DNA of 64,000 nt from Anaeramoeba flamelloides (GCA_027625915.1 JANTQA010000023.1:5704001-5768000); one strand, 5' to 3'. Positions 1 through 12,152 are shown, counted from the first letter of the stretch. Notes: generated by a model from the letters alone, not told the origin. Numbers and translations are program-made.

Positions 1-3000
1 TCTAACTTTTGTTTGAGAATAAAATAATTCTATTTTTCTTTGAACAACTTGAGTCTTTAATTCACTGGATTTTTTCGCTTGTTTTTTTTTTTCATGAGCA
101 TATTTTTGGATTTGTTGATAAAAATCAAGTGATGTATCATGATCGTTAAATAAAAGGAATATGGTTTTATTGGAATCTTTACCATAGAGCAACCCGATTT
201 TGCCTCTTCTTGTTTTTTTAATTTTGTGAAGAAAAATAAATCCAATTACATATTCTAATTCAAATTGATCGCCTCCATTAAAAAAAATTCCTCGTTTTGG
301 TGAGCAAATCCATAACTGTTCTGTTAATAAATGAACCTTGAAAGGAATAATGGACTTTTCAACCATTTCGTCACGCTTTTCAAAGACTACTGCATCATAG
401 CTTTTAATGAATTTACAAGCTGGGCTCTTTGAGATATGATTCAATTTTAAATCATTGTATATTAAACTTTGTTTAATACTTTCCATCTGTTGAATATTTT
501 CAAAATCTCTTTTACCTTCATTAACCTTTGTCGTAACTTCAACTATCATTTTGTATGCATTTTGAATTTGATCATAATCGTAATGAAAAACTGGCGTATT
601 TTTGCATAGTTGCTCTAAAAAAATTATATATCTATTATATTTGTAATTGTATTTTGAAAAAAAATTAAAGAAACAATTAATAAAATCAATAAGAAAATGA
701 AAAAAGAATAAAAAAGGAATAACGGCAAATTGATTATGAATTTAATCTATTTATTTTCATTAGTATCTCGATTTTTGAATATTTATATTATCAAAAATTA
801 TTATCAAAATTTAGATGCTATTTTTATAAAAAATGAATTATACAAATAAATTTGAAAGGATCACATCTATTTGAACGAGATTTCTACCAAAATTTATTTT
901 TGATTTTTATTAATAAACTTTGTTTCAATCAAAGGGTCTCTCCAAAAAAAAAACATTTTTTTCAAATATCAATTATTATTTATAATTAACCTTTGAAGAA
1001 ACAAATAAGAAATAAGAAGAATTATACACATTAAAGGAAAGTTGATATTCTGTTTAAAGTAAAAATAAAAAATCAATATATTTTCTTAAAAATTGAAAAA
1101 CTTAAATTCTTAGTTTCACATTGAGAAAAAAACACAATGTCAATTTTGATCTTCGATAGAAGATCAAATAACATTCCAATAGAAATCAATAGGATTTTTC
1201 TACAATCATTTTTACTGTTTCAATATCATCCAAATAAAACTTTTTTATCAAGTAACTATAGATCTTGCAATAAAAAAAAAATTTTTTTTAAATCAATTAT
1301 GCTATCAAAAAAAAATCAAATGAAAATTGAAAAAAGAAAAAATGATTTCTATTTTGAAATTTCCAAAATTAATTTTTTCTTATAATATCAATTCAAACAC
1401 TTTAAACACATGTAATTCACTCATAAAAACTGGGTACCTTTGACTGGAAAATTGTTTATAACCAATATTAAATGTTATTTAGAACCCCGATTTTACCCAA
1501 TTCTATCAAAAAAATGAACAACCTAATTCAGATTTTTTTTAATTTACTAAACAAAAATGAAAAATTTGTTCTGCTCTCTCCATAATTTTTTTATGTTAGA
1601 AAACTAAATCAGGTTTAAAATTCTTCTAATAACTGTTTCTAGATACACTAGTTTCTCGACACTCTTTGAATTAGAAGATACAAATTTTGTCAATTCAAAA
1701 TTCTCTCTTTAACAGATTAATTGTTTGTTTTTTTTAACATTTAACCCTTAATAATAAATCCTCTCCTATACATTTTTTTGTTCTTCTCGTTTCAAAATTT
1801 TTAACACATCTTGTTTTTCTTTTGATTTTTCTTTTCTTATTTTTTGATTTTATTGTTTGTTTGATAAAGTCTTGAGAATTGTTAATATTACATAAAACTA
1901 CATGGTTCTGTTATAATATATTTTTTTAATTTTCATTAACAAGATTTTATCTCAATTTTTGATTTTTGGTGAATCAATATTTTTGAATTGGAGTTTATTT
2001 TTTATTTTTTGGGCAAACTATAATCTTTAAAATTATAAAATATTTTTAAGAATTAAAATCAAAATCAAACAATAAATATTTAAATACAAACCTTGGAAGT
2101 CTTTGCACTGGCATGATTAGCATTGATCCAAGATCTAATCTTCTACAACGATCATCTTTTTCTTGATTTTTTATAAAATTTGAAAATTTTCGATTATTCT
2201 TAAAGAGTTGATTTAATAATTCGTTTCCCTTATTATAATTGTTTACATATGTTATATAAACTTGAGAAAACTTTATTAAATCAATAAAAATTTTGCCTAG
2301 GCATGATTCTACATTCCACTTTGAAACTACAGTAGAGATATTTGTTCGAACTAACTGTGTAAATGCTAAAATACTTTCAATACCATTGAATAGTGTTCTA
2401 ATCTGGCTGTTTTCAAGCTGTAATTCTTTTTGAAGTGGTTTCATAAAATGCTATTTTTTTTTTATTTTTTATTGTAATTTTTATTTTTTGTTTTTTTTTT
2501 TGTTTGGATTGTTTAAAAAAAATTAGTAATTAGAAACAAAAGAAAATTGAATTTAAAAATAATAATACTATTTATTGATCCTTAAAAAAAAAAAAAAAAA
2601 CAATGGAAATTAAATATTGAACTAATATTTAATTCACTTGTTATATAACCTAAAATTCAAAATTTTTTACAGAAATAAAATTTATTTCAAATTGTACCAA
2701 AAAAATTTTCCAAATATCAATTATTTTTTAATAATTGACCTTTGAAGAAACCAATAAGAAATAAGTAGAATAATACAAATTGAAGAATATTTGATTTCCA
2801 TATGGATTAAAAATGAAAAAATCTATAGATTTTCTTGATAATAGAAAAACTACAATTCTTTGCTTCTTGTGAACCGGAAAAAAACAATGTTCATTTTGAT
2901 TTTCAATAGAAGATCCAAATAGAATTCCAATAGAAATCAAAATAAGTTTAAATAAAATCTTTTTCACTGTTTCAATAGCATTAGAGATTTTGATGATAAT

Positions 3001-6000
3001 ATATACTATCACGATATTAACAATTAATTCACGATAATATTAAAAAAATCGCGATTAATCCTACTTTATCTCAAAAAAATCATAAAATCGTGATATTCCA
3101 CATTATTGCGATAAAATAATTATCGCGAAAAAAAGAAAAATTATTTTTTTGAAAACACCTTAAAAAAACGCTTTGAGACTTTTAAAACCCTTTTCCCCTT
3201 TAAAAATGTTTGAAAGTGTTTACAGGGGTTGTGAATTGTCTTCAAATGTTCGAAAGTTTTGAAAGGCATCCACGCCTTTTAAAAAGAATGAGACTGTTTG
3301 TTGTCGTGCAAAAAAAATTTTTTTTCTTTTCATTTTTTTTTTTAAACAAAAAAATAAAATCTCTAACAAATTTTATGATCAAACAAAATAATAACCTCAT
3401 TTCAACAATGTACTTTAACATAAAATAGATGTGTTTTCTTAAAATGAAGTTATTACCTTGACAAGTTAAATAGCCAAAAAGAAGAAATAGTAATTTTCCT
3501 TCTTATTGGTGATCGATCAAAAAAAAACCATTTAAACTCTAGTTATGTTTTCTGTCTAATACAAAGATCCGAGAAGAAGAAGAATAATAAAACAAATGTC
3601 GGAACAATCTTAATAATTGGTGATAATGTGGCTAGATTGCAGTGAAAGCTTTTGAATAGTTATACATTTCCCCTTTTGTCTTTCATAGAATATTGAAAAT
3701 GTTTTCACCCAAGAACATATTCTTTAAAGAACGAGTGAAGGGTTGGTTGTTTTAGAAACTTTTTTATTCAACACAATTTACAACACTACCATTTAACTGA
3801 GAAACTATTTTTTTATCTTTAGTTATTATTGTTATTGATCTAAAAGGATCGGTAAGTTTGCCAACTAAATCAAAAGAAAATACAATAAAAATCTTTGATC
3901 TGATCCTTGATTGAATCAAGTATCTTTTTTGTTGTTTTCTAAAAGAATAACTTTTTTTCACATAATCTGTTTTTTGATCAAAAAACATTTTTCTTAGTAA
4001 AAATATTTCTGAATTAGCCCCAAAACCCATCAACTATTTATCGTGATTACTTTTTAATCGCGATATTTTGGCATTTATCACGATTTTTTAATAATTATCG
4101 CGATTTTCTATATTATCGTGATTTTAAAGAATATCGCGATTTGATAAAAATAATCACGATTTTTGTAACTTTATCATGACTTAAGCAAAGATATCATCAA
4201 AACCTATATTAGAATAACAGTCTTTTACTTAGTTACTATAGATCTTGTATGAAAAAAAAAAAATTGCAATATAATTATGTTTCAAAAAAAAAAGTGTAAA
4301 GCAATTAAATATTTAATGAAAAATTTAAAAAATGAAAATTAACAAAATGTGATTTAAATTTTGAAATTTCCAAAATTAATTTTTCTATTCTAATATCAAT
4401 TTAAACCCTTTAAAAGTATATAATTCACACATTAGAACTGGGCCACTTTGACTTGTAAATAGTTATGAACCAAAAATAAAAACAAAAAAAACGCTGATAA
4501 ACCCTCTTTTTTGTAAAAATAATTTATTTTAATCTGTGAATAAAAGATCCTATTTGACTTTAACTAATATTAATAGTTGTCATTTGTATCGTAGTACATG
4601 AATCCATTTGGAGTGTTCCTTCTTGAATTTAAAATATGTGAAAAATAACATTTTAATTATATATTATGTGATTAAAACTAATTTTTTTGAAGAATCATTC
4701 TTGTGAGATGGCTTGTATCACATTTTAAAATCCAAAAATATTTAATTTTTGAAAAAAATATCTTATTTAATAAATTCTTGAAGAAATACCAAATTAGAAC
4801 CATTCACTAATTGAAATGTTATCAATTGTTAATAAATTACAATACCCACAAAACAAAAAATAAATAATTATCAATACTAATAAATAAAGGGTATGTTAAA
4901 AATTTTGGAGATTAGCAAAACATTAAAAATTTATTGGTAAATTTGTTGAAATTCTATTCGCAATTATTGTATATCATATGTGAAATAATTCGATATTCTG
5001 AAGAATTTTGACAACAGCTGTTACAGCTCTACCGTAAAAATTTCTAAGACATGCAAATTGGTTGTCTCTCATAAAATTGTGATTTATGAAATAGAAAATT
5101 CAATTTCTCTCGGATCGTAAAAAAATAAATTTCAATATTTCTCCAAATTAATAAATACTTTTTTTTTTTGTGATAAACAAAGACCAAAAATTGAATTTCA
5201 AAAGAAAAGAAATCACAGAAGAAATATTGAAATCACAGAAATCACAGAAATCACAGAAACTTGAAAAAATTGTTTGAAAATTGTTTTTAAATCATAAAAA
5301 GCTGATATTTTTGCAATTTTGGGAATCGAAGATCGACAATAATGTAGTTTTTTTATGAATATTTTTATCGATGTAAAAAACTAAAAAATGGAAAACTTAT
5401 TTTCTTTTCTTCTATTACTATTAATTGTAAAAGAAAAAGATCAAAATTTTCATTCAGATTTCCAGAAAAAAAAGCTCATGAATTAAATTTAATTGTCAAC
5501 GATCCTAACTCTAGAAAGGTAAATTAATAATTTAAGTTTCTTTAGTGATTAAAAATTCGAAAGGTGAAATGGTTTAAAAATCTTTTTTTGGAAAGCTGAA
5601 TGAAAATTTTGTTCCATTTATTTTGCAACAAATAGGTTAAATTGTAAGGTTTTTTTCTATACTTTCATAAACATTTTAAAATTTATCTTAGAGGATAAAT
5701 TTTATAATAGAAATTCAATTTCTATTTTTTATAAATTTTCACGTTAGGGTTGGAATAGCTTTTTTGAAATACAATATTCGGTAAGCAATTTGTTTTCGAT
5801 TTGATCACATGTTTTATAAATATACCATCTGCTTTTTATCAAATTTGTGATATAGAAAACACTATTTTTGTGTTTTTAATCGATAAAACATGTACATAAC
5901 ATGTTTTATAAATAATTTTTTTTTTGGGTATGACAAGTAATTTTCGAAAGCTAAACTACAGTCATTTCAAAAATGTGAAGACTTTTTTTTTATTATGAGG

Positions 6001-7181
6001 TTGTCAGAAGTAAAACGTTTTTATCAAGTTTTGTGCTTTAATAAACTGAAAACTTTTTTTAAAAAAAGTGCTTTTCTTCAGACTCCAACCTCTACGCTAC
6101 ATTTAAAGGTTGATCCCTCACTTTACTAAAATAGAAAACTCATAAAAGTTTTAAAAAAGTCCTCACATTTTTCAAACGACTGTAATTTTTTGTAAAAACT
6201 TTGTTTTTTTGTTTTTGTTTTTGGAAAAAATTATTTAATTCAAGACCACAAGTGTTTGGTTTGACTTGATTTGGTTTTGTTTTGTCTTGTATTGTTTTGT
6301 TTTGTTTAGATGTTTTTTTTGTTTGTTTGTTTATTTGAATTAAATCCACAGAATCAAAAAGTTTAAAAAAAGAACAGAAAAAAAAATTGGAATAAAACAT
6401 ACGTCAACAATTAGATTCAAAAAACGGAGATAAGAGTCTTCTGTTTCGAGAATCTCTTCAGCAATCTTTTTTCTTTTCCTTTGCATTTTGTGATATTTCT
6501 TTTGTATTACTCTTTTTAACTGTGCCTGTATTAAAATATATTTTTTTTGTTCTTGATTTGAGGTACAACAAAGACAGAGAAAAAAAAAAAAATATTTTTG
6601 ACAATTGAGCAAATAGATAAATTCGAGAAAAAAGATCATCAAAAGAAAAAAAAAACAAGAAAATACATACCATTTAAAGGCTTTGATCTAACGCTTGTTG
6701 TTTTAGGGGTATTTTGAATTTTTAAGCCATTTGTTTTTCTTTGGGTCTCTGATTTTTTGGGTTTTTTCTTCCCAAAAAATCCAAAGAATGGTTTTTTTTT
6801 CTTTTTGTTCTGAGGATTCAGATCAGGTATTTTATTTCTTTTGTTTTCTTGTTTCTTTTTCGATTGTTGATTGCTTTCTGGGAGATCAGAATCAGCTTTA
6901 TTATCAATTTCAGTTTCTGTTTCTGTCTCGGACTCAATAATTAATTGACTTGAACGAACGAGACTGTTCTTTATTCGGAACTGTGAATAGTTGCTATTGC
7001 TTTGAACCCCTAACACTAATTCCGAATGAACGAAACGTTGAAAGTCAAGACCATCATTTTCATATTGTAAATGACGCGGTCTCCTTTTGGATGCTGACAC
7101 TAATGTTGTTTCAAGAATTATCGTATTTCTGTGTGCGTCTCTTTTTTGTTTTTCCTTCAATACACTTTCTTGTTGACTCAT
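1..7181 (-). CDS. DH-PH Rho guanine nucleotide exchange factor, 3' end cut by window edge
   Basis: RhoGEF (Dbl family): exchanges GDP for GTP on Rho-type GTPases at membranes. I infer four exons: 7181-6671, 6551-6403, 2450-2092 and 631 to beyond base 1; phases agree, giving 550 residues in the window. Residues 1-190 are disordered, with an acidic E-T-E-T stretch and a basic-aromatic patch (KPFFGFFGKKKPKK) that could touch membrane. The DH domain opens with IAEEILETEDSYLRFL (exon 2), continues in exon 3 and crosses the third splice as MPVQRLPR|YIIFLEQLCKNTP, a textbook CR3 helix, which fixes that splice. A PH domain follows (about residues 455-545: FKVHLLTEQLWICSPKRG, then strands to FLLFNDHDTSLDFYQQI); the usual C-terminal Trp appears to be Phe or Tyr. 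The frame is still open at base 1. The exon 2 acceptor (6551) is the least certain junction. The ATG at 7181 is the first in frame. Partner GTPase unknown. Confidence 0.88.
950..1480 (+). repeat. Dispersed repeat A, copy 1 (uninterrupted)
   Basis: About 530 bp aligning without a large gap to 2700-2986 plus 4205-4480 (A2, split by element B) and, inverted, to about 30940-31280 (A3). Shared landmarks include AATTCCAATAGAAATCAA and ACTATAGATCTT. It supplies the empty-site reference for the B insertion in A2. Class unknown; no terminal repeats identified with confidence. Confidence 0.65.
1500..2010 (+). repeat. Dispersed repeat C carrying segment N (copy 1)
   Basis: The outer parts (GTTCTGCTCTCTCC near 1570; ATTTTTGAATTGGAGTTT near 1982) match the C copy at 54854-55387. 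The middle (about 1600-1750, with ACTCTTTGAATTAGAAG) is segment N, also found at 41290-41490 and alone at 50200-50470. The copy at 54854 lacks N, so N is either a secondary insertion or a subfamily-specific block. Confidence 0.5.
2700..4480 (+). repeat. Dispersed repeat A, copy 2, interrupted by element B1
   Basis: The left part (2700-2986) and right part (4205-4480) together match A1. The interruption lies between CAATAGCATTAGA and ATTAGAATAACAG; A1 and A3 are continuous across this point. The ATTAGA bases occur on both sides of the insert, as expected for a short target duplication. Confidence 0.65.
2987..4204 (+). mobile_element. Element B1, about 1.2 kb TIR DNA element inserted in repeat A2
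   Basis: The ends are inverted: ATTTTGATGATA at the left and TATCATCAAAAC at the right. Inside both ends lie arrays of a related motif (ATCACGAT, ATCGCGAT, ATCGTGAT), about six copies at the left and eight at the right, resembling transposase-binding subterminal repeats. The flanking duplication is about 3-6 bp (TTA or ATTAGA). No recognisable transposase; a minus-strand 89-codon frame (4033-3764) is unassigned. Probably non-autonomous. A second copy is at 53610-55572 and a fragment near 13090-13300. Confidence 0.7.
4780..4995 (-). repeat. Dispersed repeat C fragment, inverted
   Basis: The stretch containing AATTAGAACCATTCACTAAT, TAATTATCAATACTAATAAAT and GTAAATTTGTTGAAATTCTAT matches the reverse complement of the C copy at 54854-55387. 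It is an internal piece; ends are not visible. Confidence 0.5.
5426..5635 (+). mobile_element. Foldback element D, copy 1
   Basis: About 210 bp with imperfect inverted arms: CAAAATTTTCATTCAGATTT at the left and GAAAGCTGAATGAAAATTTT at the right, extending outward to AATTGTAAAAGAAA and TTTTGCAACAAAT. A second copy is at 43782-44003 and one arm recurs near 44090-44170. MITE-like; superfamily not assigned. Confidence 0.65.
5959..6182 (+). mobile_element. MITE M, TA-flanked, Tc1/mariner-like ends
   Basis: A 224-bp element with about 45-bp imperfect terminal inverted repeats. The left end starts CAGTCATTTCAAAAATGTGA; the right end, read inward, starts CAGTCGTTTGAAAAATGTGA. It is bounded by TA on each side. 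CAGT ends and a TA duplication are typical of Tc1/mariner MITEs. It lies in RhoGEF intron 2, 220 bp from the exon 2 donor. No second copy seen in the window. Confidence 0.75.
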
Positions 7182-9478
7182 TTAAATTTAAATGTGTTTT
7201 AAATTTGTTTAAAGAAAGCTCTGGGAAAAAAAATTGAAAAATTAGAAAAAATGATTTCTACATCCAAATTAACAAACAGAAACAACTGTAAATTTAATTT
7301 TTTTAAAATGAACGACTCAACACAAAGAATAAATATCTGTAAAATTTTTTAAGTAAAAACCTTTTCTGAAATTCAGCTTTTGGGATCCAATCTTTTTTTT
7401 TTAAATAAAATCTTTGTTATAATAACAAACCAAATTCCAGAACTAAACAGACAAAAAGTCTCACTATTTTGCTTTCATGGACTTGAAAAATAATTGAATT
7501 TATAAAGACTTTTAACCATTTCCGTAAATACAAGAAGAAGATTAAATATTTTTACTTTGACTTCCTTTTTTGTAAATCAAAAATCTCTCCCTACAATACA
7601 GTTCTTTTCAATGAATATTTTAAAAAATAGTTCACTACACAAACGATCTATCAACAAAAAGCACCAAAATCTTTCTTAAAAACTGAAAAAATTTCTCTAG
7701 GAAAAATGAAGAATAAATTTCAGAACATCCTATTCATTTCAATAGCCTTACAAAAATTTAAAGGTTTTTATTCCAAAAAAAAAAAAAAACGTTGTGCTTG
7801 CTGATAATCCATTTACATGATTCTATTGTTTCTTAACATTCTATAAAAGTTTGTGCTGAGTGTAATATTTCATAAAATAAAAAAAATAATTCGAATTGTT
7901 TATTAATTTCAATTCGAATATTATCGATTTTATTACCCAAAAGGTTTTTATTCATTTATTTTTTGTTAATAATACTCCAATTTGTTTGTTAATAGGACAC
8001 TACTTTGATTAAACAAGATGAAAACTATTCTGATTTCGATTTTCGATATTTTTGAAATGTCAAAATTGGTGATTCTTTTTTACTTTTTGATCTTAAAGAA
8101 ATTTTGCCACATCAGGTTTAATTCTCACAAAATTTTTAATAAAAGTGAAAAACAAAAACTGTATATTATTGTTTAACAATTCTTCCAGGATTGTCTGTTT
8201 TTAATTGAATTTTTCCTCGAGAATTTTTAGACGATTAGTGTAAATTTTTTATTTTTTCATTTTTTATAAAAATTTTTAAATATCTTAATAAATAAATAGA
8301 ATCAATTTAAATTCAATCAGTGTTGATCTCTCAATTTATTTTACAGTATCAATTTACAAATAGAATTATTAACAAAGATAACATCAAGATTCAATCCAAA
8401 ATAAATTGTTTTCATTTTTTATGATATACCTTAGAAGAAATATTTTTTAATAGGCTAACGATTTAAATTTTTTCAACTATTAAAAGATAAATGTACTTAT
8501 TTTTTATGACTACGTTTTCGGGTGAAAACGGTGAAGTAATATATAAAAACACTCTTGAAAGAGTTTTGTAATCTCAAGTAATATTTGTCGAAGAAGAATT
8601 TCTTTTATAAAAAATGTGCAATTTCAACAATTTTAACAATTTTTACCTTTTTTACCATGATAGATCTTGCTAAATTTTTATTTTAATATTTTAGAATTTC
8701 CATTTCAACTTTCCGAGCTCACACTATTTTCTTGGGCTGTTCTACATATTTTTTAAATTTGCTTTTACAAGTTTAAAATGTTCTCAAATTGGAAATGCAC
8801 TGAAAATCCCCAAAAGCCATTTTTTGCAATTATAATTTTTGTTATTTTCAATTTCACTTTTCATTGAAAAAGAAAGAAAAAAATTCAACGTGGAAAGGCA
8901 AAGATGATAAAAAATGTTTTTTTTTTTTTTTTTGTCCAATTTCTTCTGTGTGAAAATTTTTTGTGAGAAGTGAAAGTGAAATAACACAATTACTCAATCT
9001 CTTCAAGGGTCGGAAAATAGTATTAAGGATTTAATTACTTGTTATTTATTATTATTGAAGAAGTATAAATTACATTCTAGTTACCCTTAAACTTAGTTTA
9101 CCTTTCAGAAATTTAATCGTAAAATCAGAAATTTCATAATTATTAATCACTGAAAATAGTTTCAAACTGTCTTGATTTGAAATTAATTCATTAAGATTTA
9201 TTTTTTTTAATTTTTTATGAAATATTAATCGTTTTTTTCATAGATAGAACACACCCATAAAAAATGATTAATATTTTCTCTAATTTCCTTTTGTTTATAT
9301 TTTAAAAATACAGGAGAAAATTTATTTGAATTTTTATTTGATTACCAACTATTATCTATCTAAGCACTTAGTAAACGATTTATATTTTAGAATTGTTAAA
9401 CTTGATGTATAAATTCAATATTTTTGTGTTTTAAATAATTATTTTCGATTTTTAATTATTGTAAAATATTTTTATAGA
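7182..9478. other. Intergenic, upstream of the RhoGEF gene; nothing recognised
   Basis: AT-rich sequence with many homopolymer A and T runs. It must hold the RhoGEF promoter, but no specific element could be supported. I see no coding exon with compositional contrast, no RNA gene and no match to the repeat families defined elsewhere in the window. Confidence 0.5.
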
Positions 9479-9484
9479 GTGACG

Positions 9485-9600
9485 TTAAGTGTCGAAAAGT
9501 GCCTAGATTTTCCAGAAAAAAAAAAAAAAAGAATAGAGAATATCCAAAGATTTAAATCAATTCATTTATATACTGGAAAACCTAACGGTAAACATGAGGA
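9485..9600 (+). repeat. Dispersed repeat L, short copy
   Basis: The block AGAATAGAGAA...TCAATTCATTTA...GGAAAACCTAACGG matches, inverted, the stretch at 48110-48210, and a partial match lies near 48305-48375. Only about 100 bp align; type unknown. Confidence 0.4.
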
Positions 9601-11706
9601 GTTAAAACACCCTCCCTTAAATAATATAAAAATAAAAAAAAAAAAAGATAGATATTTTTTCTTAAAAAATATTTATGATTTAATAAAATATCAAAAAAAA
9701 ATAAATAATCTCCTTCTTTATGACTGGTTTTAGGTTTTCCCAGTCATTTATTATTGAAAAAAATAATATTTTGAATATTTTTTCTTGGTTTTCTATTTTT
9801 TTAATGTTTTTGCATTTAGCTTTGATTAATTCATTCTATTGGTATAAATACAAAAAAAAAATATAAATTAGTTCTTCAAAATATAAATTGTAAAGAAATG
9901 TTTTTTAGGCCAAGTTATACTAGGAAAAAGTGCTTTGTAAGTAAAAATTTTGACTTTTTTAAAAAATAATATCGAAATCAAAGACTTTTTACAATAAGGT
10001 ATTGTAAATATACCGGACCTGAAAAGAAGTCAGGACATTATTATTCAAGATGAATATAGGAGAAATTATTTTGTTATTGATTGATAATTTCTTTTATTTA
10101 AGAATTAAACTCGATAAATTATAACTAAATACTTATTCGAAAAATGACTAATGAAATTAAACATTTTCAAAATATTATTGAATTAATTACATAAAAAGAA
10201 TTATAAATAACATTTTCCAAGTTAATAATCAATCTCAATAAAATTCTAGAATTTTTTTAGACATATACAGGCCTACTTATAATTTTCAACGAAATAAAAC
10301 AGTTAAATATGGTTCTTTAGACACCCCACTTTGATGAACTTAATATAGGTTTTTTACTAAGTTTATATATTTTTTTATTTATAAAAAGGATTAGATTTTT
10401 AAAGTTTCCTAAAGTCAATAATTCATAATCATTTCCTAAATTATTATACTGTCATGTAATATTTTCAACACTTTATTATGATTTTTACAATATTGTTTAT
10501 TTAGAAATTTCTTATTTCTCAGACTGGCATTTTAATTATAAACAGGAGAAATTCTTTCACCCCCCCAATATTTTTCTTTGGTAAATTGAGTTTTGATAAA
10601 TTATGTTGTGGTTTGTGCCTCTATTTGAAAAAGGAAAGTAAAAATCGAGTTAAAAATTTTACCTATAGAATTCAAATATCAGTTTTAGTTAAGATTAGTG
10701 ATTATCAGCAATATTAGAATAACCAGAAAAAATTAACAAATTAGTGATTAATTTTTCTTTTCCCGATAATATATGTCCCTACGACCCAAAAAACACTAAA
10801 AATGGAAAACTGGTCAAATACTTTCCATTAATACAATTAAAAAAACTAAATGATAAAATAAAAATAAATAAAGTTTCAATTTAACTTTTTCTTGAAAACA
10901 TTTTTTGCCAAAATCATTAAATTCACACTTTAAATTATGTATATTTTTAGATACACTATCTTGTTTTAACTCATTTACAAAAACAAATTCTAAATTATGG
11001 GGAATTTTCTTTTCACAAAAGGCACTAATTTGGTCTTCAAAATTTTTTTTTTAGTTTTAAATGGTAAAATTAAAAAAAATTCAACTAAAAAAGATAAAAG
11101 CTCTGGAAAACCATTCCAATTTAATATATTAAACTATTCTTTGATTTCAAGCTTTTCTCAACCCCAAATTTTTCAAAAAAAAATAAAAAAGTGCACAGTA
11201 ATTTCAAAAAATATTTTCGATATTCAAAAGTTGAGAGTTTTTTTATTCTAAAAAAAATTATCACAGTGGTTAATGGAATTAAGTTATGAACTTGTTTTCG
11301 AAAAATATTAACCAGAAAAAAATAGTTCTTAATTTTATTAAGAACATATATTATCATCAATTTTTTTTTTTTTTAGCTGATAATCTGAACAATTTTTGAT
11401 TATATCAAAAACTCACTATAATTGAAAAAATTCTTAATGATCAAAAAAAACAATTATTTTAAAGCAATTGAGAAAGGTTAACTTTTTAATAAGTGTTTAA
11501 AAATAAATTAAAACTTCAAATTAACATTAAACTATTTGTAAAAATAATTAAACTAAGACGTTATTATTTCGATTTTTTTATAACATATTTATATCTTAAA
11601 AATATTGAGTTATTCAAGATATGAACAGGAATAATGAATTAATTAGTGTAAATTATATTTATTCGTGATCAAATTACTAATTAGAGAGATTCAGCCAGAT
11701 TACAGA
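9601..11706. other. Intergenic; nothing recognised
   Basis: AT-rich intergenic DNA with small poly-A and poly-T tracts. Two short open frames (9479-9733, 10997-11251) look like chance frames in low-complexity DNA. A slightly less AT-rich stretch at 10000-10060 matched nothing I know. Confidence 0.45.
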
Positions 11707-11708
11707 TA

Positions 11709-12152
11709 ACTGTTGAGAGAAAAATGTTGGACACAGAAAAATGGTTTGACTCCATTTTTAATTGGGAACATTAGTAAAATTGAAAATCAAATCCTATTGA
11801 TAACTTGGTGAATTTTATATAAATCCAGGTTTAAATGTGTTACAAGACCATTAATCTGTGGTGTATGTAGAACACTAATTTGAATGGTTGATAACTAAAG
11901 TAGATCATGCTATTTTAACACAAATCTAAGTTTTAGTAAAGTTTACTATTAATTCTGAAAATGGTAATTTTTAAACTTGCTTTAGATTATAAGAGATAAG
12001 GTTTTGAAAAAGTCGAATTACATTAGTTCTTATTCTAATAAGTAGATTAACGTTATTTTCTTTAGTTATTTCACAAATGATTGAAATTAAAAATCTTTTT
12101 CAGTAATGTTCCCAATTAAAATTGCTGTCCAATATTTTTTCTCTCAACAGTA
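11709..12152 (+). mobile_element. MITE F, TAA-flanked, 440 bp
   Basis: Terminal inverted repeats of about 50-60 bp: left CTGTTGAGAGAAAAATGTTG, right (inward) CTGTTGAGAGAAAAAATATT, continuing on both sides to a shared TTTTAATTGGGAACATTA. TAA directly abuts each end, so the target duplication looks like 3 bp (TAA), as in PIF/Harbinger-type elements; a TA duplication cannot be excluded. No coding capacity. Single copy in the window. Confidence 0.75.

Larger units (their letters stand above)
632..2091 (-). other. 1.46 kb intron 3 of the RhoGEF gene
   Basis: Donor GTTTGT at 2091 and acceptor ATAATAG ending at 632; the splice joins Arg-Leu-Pro-Arg to Tyr-Ile-Ile-Phe within the DH domain in phase 2. 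The intron contains repeat A1 (about 950-1480) and a C/N composite repeat (about 1500-2010). No coding sequence is visible. Confidence 0.75.
2451..6402 (-). other. 3.95 kb intron 2 of the RhoGEF gene
   Basis: This intron splits the DH domain between the first conserved helix (ends Ile-Val-Asp, donor GTATGT) and the segment starting His-Phe-Met-Lys-Pro-Leu-Gln (acceptor ATAG). Both sides are phase 0. It is by far the longest intron in the window and is largely built from repeats: A2 with B1 inserted in it, a reverse C fragment near 4790-4990, foldback element D1 and MITE M. I see no gene inside it; the open frames at 2728-3012 and 3764-4033 lie in repeats and resemble no known protein. Confidence 0.75.

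Noticed and set aside
3764-4033. 89-codon minus-strand frame within element B1 as a gene.
   Set aside because: The frame is not maintained in B2 and resembles no known protein; at most a transposase scrap.
9479-9733. 84-codon lysine-rich frame as a small gene.
   Set aside because: Its start lies in repeat L and the rest is poly-A-derived lysine sequence.
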